Below are positions 23,027 through 34,458 of a stretch of DNA of 64,000 nucleotides, one piece after another (position 1 is the stretch's first letter; each line of letters opens with the position of its first letter). Where the stretch lies: the NCBI GenBank assembly GCA_037176725.1, contig JAZBRS010000029.1, positions 128,311,001-128,375,000 on the forward strand. Direction: 5' to 3'. The position numbers and the translations under genes are program-made. The DNA comes from Posidonia oceanica (Eukaryota; Streptophyta; Magnoliopsida; Alismatales; Posidoniaceae). The notes under the pieces are model-generated. The model saw only the letters and a program-made list of their open reading frames with translations. It was not told the DNA's origin and made no database searches.

Positions 23027-26000
23027 TGCCAATGCTCGTGTGCACCGACTGAAAGTAGATCACTATTAGTAGGTGGATCTGAGGAAGGAAACTCTACTCG
23101 AAAACACCGGAAAAAGAGGAAAAAACAAAGATAAGACAAAATCAGAGTGGCCACCTAGTTTATTAAATCGGGAGACAAGGAAAACCAAGGAAATGCATGG
23201 AAACCATGCAAAAAGATGCAATGATATGCAATGCTATGACTCGTGCCTAGGATGAGGGCATAATGGTCATTGCGAGCCATGAGAAAGGGTAAGGACTCCT
23301 GTTATGCACAGGGAAGGTGTTAGGCACCCCCGATACGTCCGAAGAATCGGTCTTTCTTAGGCTTCTCGCTCGCATATGCAGGATGTCAGCAATTGCTTGC
23401 CTTTACTGTACGCCCAGGGGGCGAGAGATGATATGAACGCCTAATGAATGCTTAAACTTGCTTAATATGCTATGATGCCATGTATGGGAAATTAAACGTG
23501 CAGCCTATGTGCTCAGCAGCGCTGCCAATGTTCCGAATCGGGTGAGTCCTAGTTCGTAAGAACTCCAGACAGTAAGCATCACTGCCCTAAATGCGATGCA
23601 GGTGAGAAATCAAAACAGCGATGAAAACCATGCAATGCGAAGCGACATGTAATGGAAATCAAGTAAAACAAGTTTGAGGTAAAAAAAAAACCACGGGAAA
23701 GCGGGCGATGCAGGGCGTAAAACTGGAAATAGGGGTCTAGTAGCATGCATGGGTGTCAAGGTATGTGTCAGGGGCAATAAAGTGCGGAAAGCAAGAAGCG
23801 AAACGAAATCGGCGCTTTAAAACAGTGTGCTGAAAACTGTAAAGTGTTGGACGCTGGACTGACCAGCGTCTTATGTTGGACGTTGGGACAGCTAGTGTCC
23901 AACACAGAGAAATGAGGAACTGAAAGAAAACATACATGTAAGCTTGGAAATCATGCATTTTAATGTAATGGAAAGGCTATGGACAGATAAACCATGCTGA
24001 AAGATCAAGGCACAAAACCCAGAAATCAAATACAAGCATCAAAACATTTTAACTTGACAGAGGGTGTTGGACGTTGGAAACATCAGCGTCCAACGTTGGA
24101 AACATCAGCGTCCAACGTTGGATGCGATTGTTCCCAGCATCCAACAGCTGAGTCAGGAATTTGAACTAGATGCATGCATGCTGAATGTATGAACATGATG
24201 TAAATGCAATAAGGCAGCAGAAGACATGCAGATCATGCTGTACAAGTAAGGTAACAAACCAGAAATGATTTAAGAGCATGATATAGGCATGAAAGCAATT
24301 TTAAGCAAACCAGAGTGTTGGACACAAGCACACACAGCGTCCAACATAGGGCGCAAGTATACTCTGTGTCCAACACAGAACAAACAGAGACATGGAAAAA
24401 TAGCATGCAAAAGTGATAAAATGGCATGTAGGCATGCATCCAAGTTACAGTAAACATGCTAAAGCTAGGCATGCACACATCGATCAAATAGATACGCTGA
24501 GAGCAAAGCATTTAAATCACATGTATAAGGAAATATGGCACTGGGGTGCAGGACGCTGGCACAGCTGCGTCCTACATTGGACGCCGGAAAATCTAGCGTC
24601 CAATGCCGAGAGGCAAAACACCCACAAAAAAAACCAGCATGTAACAAAATAGAGAGCTTTGCAAACTTGAGAACAGTTGCTAGAGGACACAAACATGACC
24701 ACACATGCATGGATCAAGCAAGCATAAGATACAAAAGCATCATGCAAGCACTAAAGCATAGGCAAGCATGCAGGAACGTAGGACGCTGGATACACCAGCG
24801 TCTAACGTTGGACGCCTTGTGTACCAGCGTCCAACGCAGAGAGGCAGGCACACTGATCTGCATAGAGAACTAAGCTCAAGGATCACTTAAACATGTATTC
24901 AAGCTACTGAAAATAGACAAACTCTAGACATGCATACATGGATCAAACAAGTATCCGAAATAAAGGAGGCATTTGAGCATTAAAATGCAGATAGGCAGAT
25001 AAGGGCGTAGGACGCTAGATTTACCAGCATCCAATGTAGGACGTTGGAAACCACGCGTCTTACACAGAGAGAGAGCTAAGCATTCAGAAATATGAAAGCG
25101 TAAATCTAAGCCAAGATCGAAACTAGGCATGCACAACATGGCATTTGGAAGCATAAAGGAAAGACATGCAACAAAAAAAACCACAGATAGCAACATTCAA
25201 ATCATGCCAATAAGGCAACAAGTTAAAACAAGCTTGCAGGGGTGTTAGACGCTGCCTTATGGCGCGTCCATCGTTGGACGCACCAGGTTGTGCATCCAAT
25301 AGGTCGGGATCTTCCTTGGCCAAAACCAGTGGCCAAATCGACCAAAAATTGGGATCTAACTAGCTAGGAAGCAAGAATGAGTGATGACGAGCATGTTCAT
25401 GTGCTCGACGCCAAAAATGGGCGGGTGAATTGCTCCACCCACCTCCTCCTCCTCGCGACCGGTGGCCATGTCTCCTCCAGCCATTGAAGAGGTCGGCAAG
25501 GCGTGTTACTTGGCTGTGACACTTCGGGAGTGTAGAGGAGGCTTCCCCAGACCTAGTGCATGCTGTAGCACGCTCAAAGGCCAGCGGCCTGAGGTGGACG
25601 GTGCACCCATTGCCTAACTCTAGCGAGCCAGGTGGGGGAGACATGTGTGCGGTGCAAAGCGTGGAAAAACTATCCTATCATGCTACCACATGCATGTACA
25701 AGCTAAGGGAGACGAGAGCTTACCTAGTCGTGGCTTGCAGAGGCTTGTTTGCACTCGGTCGGCGACGCGGAAGATGGTGGCCGATGAACTCTGGCAAGCT
25801 TCTAGGATGCGAGAGAAGGTCGGGAAAGGGTGGCTGAATGTTGGGGAATGCTCATGGTGGATCGCACAAGGCTTGGGAGGCTCTGGATTCTTCAGCAAAT
25901 GGGTGTGGTGATCTGTCAAAGGTTGGGTTCGCAGAGGTTTTGTTGCACTGGTCTGTGGAGGTGGCAGACGTTGGTAGGGCTTGGCAGGGCTCGTGGAGAG

Positions 26001-26557
26001 TGGGGAGGCCACGAGGGATGTTAGGCGAAGTAAGTGGATGTCAGGTGGGGTCATGAAAGTCGTCGTGGTGGCAGGGCGGAGGCGGCCACGGCAGTGAGAG
26101 GTGGTGAGGGCGGAAATCCACTGACGGAGGAGAAGACGCGGTGGCAGGCCAAGTAAGTGGCCTTGGCGCGTAGTGGGTGGCCGGGAGTGGTGAGTAAGTG
26201 GCCGAGGGGACGCGGTAATAAGTGGGCTGACGGAGGAGAGGACAGGAGTGGTGAGCCAGAGGTGGCGGAGGTGGTGGCTGTTCCCAGCTCGTTGGACGCT
26301 GGCATAGAGCACGTCCAATGTTGGACGCTGCCAATGCTCGCGTCTAATGAGCCAGGAGGTTAAAGGCTATTTTGGGTGTTTTTTGGCTTAGGTTAGATGT
26401 AGGCCAAGGCTTAGGTGAAGTTTTTGTGAGGGTTTAGGTGGGTTTAGGATGGTTTTAGGGTTTGGTGAGGTTTCAGGGGAGATTGGCTATCCCAAGGTTT
26501 GAGCGAGCTTGCAGGAGGATCCAACATCATCTAGTTTGTCAAAATGGGGTCTCTACA
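23027..26557 (-). mobile_element. Element E: F2 LTR, 3531 bp, with 230-bp internal satellite
   Basis: On - it starts TGTAGAGACCCC at 26557 just after a PPT and ends TTGGCA at 23027. Its last ~550 bp match 1340-1859 inverted. PBS-like TGGCCACTCTG lies at 23143-23153, 127 bp inside the end. The middle is a satellite of about 230-bp units with hairpin modules. Size and internal repeats fit Ogre-type LTRs. Because a PPT is on its 5' side it is a 3' LTR, and the rest of E lies beyond the inserted element D. Short ORFs within it are not supported. Confidence 0.8.
23845..25300 (-). repeat. ~230-bp tandem repeats, each with a hairpin module
   Basis: Modules start at 23845, 24065, 24316, 24547, 24778, 25006 and 25242, spaced 220, 251, 231, 231, 228 and 236 bp. 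The one at 24065-24145 has three hairpin units instead of two. Text between modules is shared, including CATGCATGGATCAA and GCATGC-rich parts. A further module sits at 26290-26348. Confidence 0.85.
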
Positions 26558-26981
26558 GATGCCCCTCCCTGAGAGAGGTCAAGCGTAGTGAGACCATGGC
26601 TCAAGGTAGACAAGACACCCTACCTGACACCGGCAAGAGCACAAATTGCTATTGGTGTAAGTCACTTATTCGGCGGATGCACCGAAAGTCATGACCCGTT
26701 GCCGCAATGCAACAATGCAGATGCAGATGCTGATGTGAATGCTGATGCAATGTATGCTAATGCAAAGTGACGCTAATGCAAGGTGGCAAGTTGGCGGCCA
26801 GTCCAAACTTACGCAAAAGGCGGTGCCAGACAAGACCGATGTGCTTGTCGTCCGGGCAGTTAGGGCTGCCAGTCCGAAAGGGAAAAGTTATAGCTTGTCC
26901 TTGCCCGAGGAAGCAAGCGAACAGCCAGAGCCGCGCAGAGGAGGCAGAATTCCAAGAACGCGCAAGGGAAGAGGGGGGCAA
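26558..26981 (-). mobile_element. PPT and remaining internal fragment of element E
   Basis: On -, CTCAGGGAGGGGCATC (26558-26573) is the polypurine tract next to the E LTR. The rest to 26981 is a 0.4-kb piece of E internal sequence with GATGCTGATGTGAATGC-type short repeats near 26716-26765. It is cut at 26982 by the 3' LTR of element D (flank GGCAA on +). No coding domain is recognised. Confidence 0.6.
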
Positions 26982-28308
26982 TGTGGATATGGGGTTTTGG
27001 GAAGGTTAGGAGGAGGGGAAAGCTTTGCTTCTCCTTTGTTTCTATTTACTCCTTGGGGTCCCCTTTTTGTTGTATCTAACTTCTTCACTCCACGTGTGTT
27101 GAAGTCAGTGTGATCGCCACTCTCAGTTTGCTTTCGCTGGCCCTCGAGACGCCTTAGGGAGATGTGTGATAGTTGTGGGTTCAGCTACCTTGGGACAACG
27201 CCTACGTTGCCCAAGGATGCCCGTGCTTGGTGAGTTCCTTCTTCTTTCTTCTTCCTCCTCGTATGACAAATGTTAGCAAAACAAACAAAAATAATGCAAA
27301 TATGGATCAATATGGTGTAGTAACTTATTTAGAATAAATAAAATAGAAAATAGAGAAACACAATGAAATACGTACCCGAGGGGTTTGATCCCCCCGATTG
27401 CAACTAATGAAAATGTATGCTTAGCTACAACAATATATGAAATGAATATGCTTGATTATGATACGGAATTAAATATGTGATATGCAAAAAAAGAAAAGAA
27501 AACAATAAATAGAGTCCCCTTTAATCTATGCACGAAGTGCAAGACATGTCGACATGATGTTACTGACGATAAAGGGAAACTCAAGCTCTTTCAAAGACTC
27601 TCGACTTTTCAAAATTCTCTTCACTATTTCAATTCTCAAGGATCTCACTTCTCTCTAGAAATCCCTCTTAATATCAAAGAACCGTCCCCTAACCCTGTAG
27701 GGGTACCCCTGCTTTTATAGAAGCAGGGGAGGAACAAGAAAGGAATGGAATGAATAGACATGCCAACTTTCCAATTCAAGGGTGTTATATGCTGGAAAAC
27801 CAGCAGATAACATTATACACTGGGATTCTAGCGGATAACGGCCTCCGAAGCACAGCTGCTAGGATCAAGGAATATCCCCTAATTAAAACATGATTAAGTT
27901 CCATTAAGCTGGTGTTAATTGCATTGACTGGTCAACAAAGCCTAAAGAAGGCAAAAACACGGATTTTGGATTTGGCCAAATAAAGAAAGTTTTGGGTTGA
28001 CTGGGTTCCCACGTTCGACGCTGGAAAACCAGCAGCCAATGTTAGCCGTTGGGAAACCTGCGGCCAATGTTGTAAGCTGGGAATCCAGCATACAACACCC
28101 TCAGTCAGTCCATCTCCCAAATTTGGTCAAGACATGAAGAACATTCAAGTTGCCGACACTTGCGGCTTAGATAGGGACAACATTTTGAACCAGAGAGAAG
28201 GTGTTTGGCTCGAGGAAGACGTCCTGGATTGAGCAAAGGGCTTCTAGGAGTGACCTAATGCAATAGGCTATACTAACATGAAGGGAGTGCTAAAATGGGG
28301 TATTTATA
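26982..28308 (-). mobile_element. 3' LTR of element D (family F1), 1327 bp
   Basis: On - it begins TATAAATACCCC (decayed TGTAGATACCC) and ends CATATCCACA. It is homologous to 11070-12323. PBS-like TGGCGATCAC starts at 27119, 138 bp inside the end. TATAAAAG is on - at 27719-27712. Modules at 27783-27840 and 28013-28096 have words different from those in A. Confidence 0.85.
27712..28096 (-). promoter_or_regulatory. LTR promoter of D: word-changed hairpin modules and TATA
   Basis: Module 27783-27840: arms GTTATATGCTGG / CCAGCAGATAAC around an AAAA loop, then a second hairpin ending in GCGGATAAC. Module 28013-28096 has three hairpins, the last GTTGTAAGCTGG / CCAGCATACAAC. TATA at 27719-27712 lies 64 bp downstream on -. 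Each corresponds in position to a TTGGACGC module in the A LTR. Confidence 0.65.
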
Positions 28309-28325
28309 GATTGCCCCTCCTTGAA
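28309..28325 (-). other. Polypurine tract of element D
   Basis: On - the tract reads CAAGGAGGGGCAATC directly before the LTR start, one base different from that of A. Confidence 0.8.
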
Positions 28326-28489
28326 GATGGCTTCAGCACGAAGCTATCTACAAGGCGAGACGATACTCCCGTGTGGCGCTACCTAGAGATCCTAAATGAA
28401 ATCCAATGCCTGCGGCCACTAGACTTGGACGAGACACAAAGAGGGTCGGCTAAAAAACACGGCCAAGGGGATTGCCCAAGGGGAATAAA

Positions 28490-29215
28490 CTAACGACATG
28501 ACCGCGGGGGTTGTCCGCGGGGGTCAAACTAAAAGACTTGCCACGGAGATTGCCCACAGGGGTCAAACTAAAAGACTTGCCACGGGGATTGCCCATGGGG
28601 GTCAAACTTAAAAGATGGATAGCTAATGTTTTCGACGACCACTCAATGCGATTGCAATACAATGCGCTATGCATGGATGCGTGCTAACGGGAATGCAAAA
28701 GAGGTGGTCATGATATGCAATGCATGACCCTAGGTAATGGCGTTCCTCCATCATCGCCGTCTTTAATTTGTATACCGGGTTAGCTTAGGAATTTTTCTCA
28801 CCACCTAAGGCAGACTGACACATGCGTGAATGCAATTTGTCATAATCAGGTGTCCTTTCCTCGAGCGTAGCCTACACTCTCCAAGGGGACCGTCGTCTTA
28901 TGATATGTGGGTTGGTGAGCGAAAGGTCCATAATGCTCCCAGGCAAAAGGGGATCGATCTCTTCTCTGCTAGCCGCGTTGGCTCTATTTGTCATAATTAG
29001 GTGTCCTTTCATTGAATGTTGCCTACATTCTCGATAGAGACTGTCATCTCGTGACCCGGAATCAATAAACGATGAGTCCATTAATACCGTTGACTCTATT
29101 CGTCAGAATCAAGTGTCCTTTCATTGAATGTTGCCTACATTCTCGACGGGGACCATCATCTTCTGACCTAGGAGTTAGTAAGCGATGGGTTCACTAATAC
29201 CGTTGGCTTTGCTTT
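28490..29215 (-). repeat. D 3' repeats matching those of A (42-bp and ~113-bp families)
   Basis: 28490-28615 holds three to four ~42-bp units (GATTGCCC, GGGGGTCAAACTAAAAGAC). About 28840-29215 holds the ~113-bp units with CATTGAATGTTGCCTACATT and TACCGTTGGCT. Both are inverted equivalents of 10740-10925 and 10020-10490. Confidence 0.8.
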
Positions 29216-29289
29216 GTTGACCCGGTTGTGCTCTGGGGTACCTGCTTTTGGATTGTTTGCTTTGCTAACCCGGTTGTGCTCTAGGGTTC

Positions 29290-30385
29290 ATTAAAAGACT
29301 TGGCAAGGGGATTGCCCAAGGGGGTCGAAAAATAAAAACATGACGTGCCAAGGAAATTACCCAAGGGAATCGAAAACATGACGTGCCAATGGGATTGCCC
29401 AAGGGAGTCAAAAATAAAAGCATGAAGTGCCAATGAGATTGCCCAAGGGGGTCGAAAATAAAAACATGCCGTGCCAAGGGAATTGCCCAAGGGGGTCGAA
29501 AATAAAAGCATGATGTGCCAAGGAGATTGCCCAAGGGGGTCGAAAATAAAAGCATGACATGCCAAAGGGATTGCCCAAGGGGGTCGAAAGTAAAAGCATG
29601 ACGTACCAAGGGGATTGCCCAAGGGGGTCGAAAATAAAAGCATGACGTGCCAAGGGGATTGTCCAAGGGGGTCGAAAATAAAAACATGACTTGCCAAGGG
29701 GATTGCCCAAGGGGGTCGAGAATAAAAAACATGACGTGCTAAGGGGATTGCCCAAGGGGGTCGAAAATAAAAACATGACGTGCCAAGGGGATTGCCCAAG
29801 GGGGTCGAAAATAAAAGCATGACGTGCCAAGGGGATTGCCCAAGGGGGTCGAAAATAAAAACATGACTTGCTAAGGGGATTGCCCAAGGGGGTCGAGAAT
29901 AAAAACATGACGTGCTAGGGGGATTGCCCAAGGGGGTCGAAAATAAAAGCATGACGTGCCAAGGGGATTGATTACCTAAGGGGGTCGAAAATAAAAGCAT
30001 GACTTACCAAGGGTATTGCCCAAGGGGGTTGAAAATAAAAACATGACGTGCCAAGGGGATTGCCCAGGGGGGTCGAGAATAAAAGCATGACGTGCCAAGG
30101 GGATTGCCCAAGGGGGTCGAAAATAGAAGCATGACGTGCCAAGGGGATTGCCCAAGGGGGTCGAAAATAAAAGCATGACGTGCCAAGGGGATTGTCCAAG
30201 GGGGTCGAAAATAAAAGCATGACGTGCCAAGGGGATTGCCCAAGCGAGTCAAAAATAAAAGCATGACGTGCCAAGGGGATTGCCAAAGGGGGTCGAAAAT
30301 GAAAGCATGACGTGCCAAGGGGATTGCCCAAGGAGGTCGAAATAAAAGCATGACTTGCCAAGGGGATTGTCGAAGGGGGTCGAAA
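29290..30385 (-). repeat. 44-bp tandem array, about 25 units
   Basis: The unit contains CCAAGGGGATTGCCCAAGGG then GGTCGAAAATAAAAGCATGA, with a 44-bp period and few differences between units. Since 44 is not a multiple of 3 and the unit has no stop on -, all three - frames stay open and give spurious proteins of up to 239 residues. Element A has only about six ~40-bp units in this place. Confidence 0.9.
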
Positions 30386-30468
30386 GGATACTTCTTTGGC
30401 TTTGTTTGCTTTGTTGACCCGGTTGTGCTCCGAGTTACCTTGATTTGCTCTTAGTTCTGCTTTGGTTC

Positions 30469-30663
30469 GTTGGACGCTGGATTTGTGGCATTCAACGTTG
30501 GACGGACTACAAGCCGCGGCTAACGTTGGACGGCAAGACGGTTGCGTATAACATTGCGAGACAGACTGCCTATCCTTCCTGTTCGGGTACCACCATTCTG
30601 GCAGTAAATCTCCAATCTTCTTTGTGTTTCCATTCCGATGAAGGTACCACGGCCTATATTAAA
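30469..30663 (+). promoter_or_regulatory. Hairpin modules and TATA upstream of PMD gene 2 of D
   Basis: Module 30469-30552 has TTGGACGCTGG, CAACGTTGGACGG, GCGGCTAACGTTGGACGG and GCGTATAAC arms. TATATTAAA at 30655-30663 lies about 100 bp downstream and about 90 bp before the ATG at 30753. Confidence 0.5.
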
Positions 30664-30752
30664 CCCCATTTTGGCTTGGATCTTGTAGAACAAACACTGA
30701 TCTCTCTTTCTTTATTGATTTTTACCATTTGCAAGGAATTGCGCTTCCTCTC

Positions 30753-32289
30753 ATGGATTTGAATGATATCCCGCGTCATGCCTTCCAAATGGCTGTCTTT
30801 TCTTCTCCTTCCGACATGGTGCAACTCCAGCTGGAGGCTATACCTAATCATTTGGTGAACCTTTTGGTGCATGAGAAGGTATCTTCCGCTTTTGTTATTA
30901 CTCTATGCTCACATTCTTGTATTCTTTTATTTCTGCTGATTTTTTTACTCCATAGCCCTTGGCCATTGTCAATAACAACCGCGATTCGAAAGCCTACCAG
31001 TTGAACTGGGTTCAGCAATTCTGCTCTTAGGCGTTGAAGAAGTATCGGGAGTGCTTGGAGGAGGCTGGCCTTTGTCAAGCTCTCCATCAGTTGCGGCAGC
31101 CTATTGACTGGAAGGTGATTTTTGGCCTTTGCGGGCTGTGGAATCCTTTGACCCACACATTTTTTTACCTCTTCAGGGGAGTTGACCATTCTTTTGGAGG
31201 AGGTGAGCACCCTTTTAGGCACTCGACAGGTCGACCTGTCCATTTACTGTAGAGATGCCTATCTTTTGCCAATCGAGGTGGTAGGCTCTTTCTCTCTCTT
31301 AAAGTGCATCTTCGGCTCTGTTGTTGTGCCGGAGGATCTGGTGCTAGACGGTTGTATCAATCTTTCATCATTGTGGAAGTTTTTCTGGAAGTAGCACGAT
31401 AGCATCCGCTCCGAGGCTTCTTGCTTGGAGTGTGTCTTCATTCTGATCGGGGGACTGGTATTCTTCCCAAATGAAACCCTAACCATTAGCGCCTATCATG
31501 CTGAGCTCATGTGCATCTGCGTTCACAATTCGGAGAAATGCCTGAGTCAATCTGTATTGGCTTTTACTATCCGGGGCTTATCCAGTGCCTGCCTTGGGGG
31601 ACCGTTCTTCGACTCGCCTTTCCTAGTTCTGCTTTGGTTGGAGGAGCATTTTCTACTGTCTGCTTTTGATGCTAGCCTTCCCCTGGAGGAGTACATTCGC
31701 CGTCTATGTGCCTGTGAGGTCAAGTCCTAGATGGACTCCTTCAGTCTTCCTTCGTCTTTCAGGACGGTGTCTGACCCAGAGTACTTCCTGACACTGATTG
31801 GGGTGACTGAGTTTGTGAGGTACAACCCCCAACGATGCTTCTCGATGCTGGGCACTCCTTGGGCCATACCTCCCTTGCCTCATTTCTCTGACATGATTCT
31901 CCCTCGCTTGAGAGACACCCTTGGGGAAATCATTCAGGTTTTCTATCAGGTCGACACTTGGGACGGGAAGGGGCGGAACCGGGTCCTCTCTTTGTGGGAA
32001 AGTGCAAATACAGACCGCGAAGCCATTTCCCTTGCCACTCATGACGCTTGGTATGAGGGCGTGAGGCCCAAATTATTTATTGAGTTTCTGAAGGTTTGTC
32101 TTTATGACTAGTGCCAGGTTCGGGGTGCCTGTTCCTCCTGTACCGAGCCACCAATCGGGTAGCCATCGCTCTCAGTCTGTCTCCAGGGCTCCGTCGGGTG
32201 TTTCTGTTGGCCAGTCGCCTCGGCCTCCTATCGCTCCTTCTCCGGCTCCTTCTTCAGTTCCCGAGGGTGAAGGAGAGAGTGCTCCTTAG
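30753..32289 (+). pseudogene. PMD gene 2 of element D
   Basis: Exon 1 begins MDLNDIPRHAFQMAVFSSPS and ends at a canonical donor (30879); the intron is 30879-30955 (77 bp, GT...AG). Later segments give WNPLTHTFF, then (one frame over) GELTILLEEVSTLLGTRQVD, the PMD core, then CVFILIGGLVFFPNETLTIS, GVTEFVRYNPQRCFSMLG and a Pro/Ser tail ending VPEGEGESAP. That tail and the downstream text resemble the end of the A gene (PKGEGESAT). It is broken by stops near 31029, 31394, 31730 and 32109 and a frameshift near 31165; some of these may fall in unrecognised introns. It is antisense to element D. Nuclear PMD proteins (MAIN/MAIL family) are the nearest named relatives; function here is unknown. Confidence 0.75.
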
Positions 32290-32770
32290 CTTTTTTGTAC
32301 TTCAGGGGTATGCCCTGGTGATCTTTGTAGAGCAAATATATTTTTGAAAGGATATAGATTTCTGCACACTCAGTAAGCTTGTCAAATATCTCTTTTAAAA
32401 TACATTTCTCGGAGTTAAGATGAACTTAAGTGACCAATATAGCAACTAAGGGCCCTTAATTTAAATTAACTTGAAACCAGCATATTCAAGTGAAATAAGA
32501 TGTAAATGACATAGTTATAGAGAAAGATTTCACCTGGGAGCTTTAAAATTGAGTTTTAGAGTCCTCGACGCTTGAGCGAGCCATTAACTTGATGAAATGA
32601 ATAACCAGTGATTCTGAATGGCTCGGACGTCCAAGAAATATGAAACCACTGCTCACACACGTATTTCAACTTAAACAAACCTTTGGGACCGATAAAAAAT
32701 GTTTACGCCACTTAATCACAGATTAGAGAGAGTTTCAGCCAAATTCAGTGACTTAAGTCACTGATAAAAC

Positions 32771-33021
32771 GTTGTACGTGTAAGTTGGTGCGGACAACGT
32801 TATCCGCTTGATTTTCTGTGTCCAACGCCGGAAAGCTGATTTGAACATTATGCACCTGATATGGCGCGGCTAACGTAAGACGCAGTATTCACCATGTACA
32901 ACGAAGTGAACCTAGAATCTTTTCTTTCCTTTCCTGCTATTGTCTAATCTTTTAGAATGCTGCAAAATTTTCTCAATGCCCGCGTGGAGGATCTCCGACG
33001 GTCTTCCTGAGCTTATAAAAG
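32771..33021 (+). promoter_or_regulatory. Hairpin modules and TATA upstream of PMD gene 1 of D
   Basis: 32771-32903 contains GCGGACAACGTTATCCGC (near-palindrome) plus TGTCCAACG, GCGGCTAACGTAAGACGC and TACAACG arms. TATAAAAG at 33014-33021 lies 110 bp later, and the ATG is at 33117. GTTATCCGC is the word also present in the D LTR (GCGGATAAC at 27831-27839). Confidence 0.55.
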
Positions 33022-33116
33022 CCTGGCCACCCCTTGGGACTTGTGCACACTTGCCCCTTGCATCCTTGCTGATTTTTTCTTGTCTTTTGCTTCTTCCTCT
33101 CTTCCTCCTTGCTCTC

Positions 33117-34458
33117 ATGGCTTCTGGTTTAGTCCCCAACGTTTTTATGCACAACAAGAAGGGAGTTGCAAAACCTCTGGAGGAGATTGAAGGGCATATG
33201 ATGTCCCATATCAAAGCGGGGAAGGTATGATTTTCTTCATTTGTCCTTCTATTCTCTTTTGTTCTTTATGCTTTCAATTTTGCAGGAAATCCTCAACTTC
33301 ACAAAAACACCCTGCTTTGATAATGACTTCCCTTACTATTCTCCTTGGGTGAAAGACTTTGTACTTTGGGCTCGGGAAAGGAAGCTCGTTTTGACCTGTA
33401 CACGCTTTGGTGGACTTCTGGATTTATTGGACACCGCCTTGGACTGGACTCTACTCCATGCTTCATGCACTTTCTGGAGTACTGAAACTCATACCTTCTT
33501 CCTTGGGGGCTGTGAGATGACAATCCTAGTGGAAGATATTCATGGCCTGCTTGGCATGACTCAGATTGGAGCGGCCCAGCCAGATATTGATTTTCCATTG
33601 CCATACGGGACAGCCGATATGTAGACATTGATAGATCGTATCTTCATTGCTCCGCCTACTTTCCCGATGATTAGAAATCAGAGACTCAACTTGGCACATT
33701 TGTACTACAGTTTTCGGCAGATTGAGGACTCTACTTCCCAGGATTAGTTGCTTATGTGTCTGCACTTGTTGATTGGAGGCCTTACTGTGTTTGTTTCCAA
33801 GGAATTCTCCTTGATGTCTACCACACTGAGTTTCTGATAGGCCTTACTGAGCACTTTTGGCGTTCTCCTTCAGTCGGCATCCTTGCAGCTACATACCTTC
33901 GTCTAACCAGTGTCTCAACTGGAGGGGATTTTGTAGGCTCTCATTTTCTTCTTTCCAGGTGGCTACAGGTCCATTTCCCCTAGGCTCAGGCCTACGAGGA
34001 CTGATTTGATCGAGAAAAGGGTTTGCTCTTTGGCTTCTGCCCCTATTGACATCTTTGCACCTTCTACACCCTCCTATCATAAGCACTAGGCATGAGGCTC
34101 TTCAGTTGAGTTGGAGTTGATAGGGCCCACTCACTTTGTGGTGTATAACTCCCATCACTGCTTCGAGATGGTGAGGCAGAAGAAAGGGGTGCTGCCTCGG
34201 CTGAGTTCTATTCCTCGTATTCGGGTTCGGGAGCGCAGTTTTCCATTTGATGCAGTGATGGTGTACTACATTCGGGCTCTTTGGTCGTCTCTAGATCACC
34301 ATGATGATTCAGATGGGACATTAGCTGCTCCCTTGACTTGTTGCCTACTACAGGAGGATGCGCACTGGAGGTGGTATTCAAAGCTACTACCCAAACCCGA
34401 GGAGTGGGTTGAAGCGACTGGCGTGCTGCGTAGGAAAAGGAAGAAGACAATTAGATAG
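33117..34458 (+). pseudogene. PMD gene 1 of element D
   Basis: Exon 1 is MASGLVPNVFMHNKKGVAKP... to a donor at 33225; the intron 33225-33285 (61 bp) ends TTTTGCAG. Exon 2 has YYSPWVKDFVLWARERKLVL, then THTFFLGGCEMTILVEDIHG, the PMD core in which an acidic GE/CE-MTI-LED motif is kept. After a stop at 33622-33624 the frame continues with LYYSFRQIEDSTSQD and LLIGGLTVFVSKEF. The C-terminal part (34111-34458) has GPTHFVVYNSHHCFEM and a basic end RRKRKKTIR. Several stops are in the middle third. The closest relative in the window is PMD gene 2 of C (60248-58834). Confidence 0.75.

Noticed and set aside
25360..26334. Frames up to 211 residues on - at 25683-26318
   Set aside because: Pro/Ser/Thr-rich, overlapped by frames on the other strand and inside the E LTR; no family recognised.
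29281..30361. Open frames up to 239 residues on - (PPWAIPLARHAF-type repeats)
   Set aside because: They arise from the 44-bp array, which lacks stops in all three frames; peptide content is only the translated repeat.
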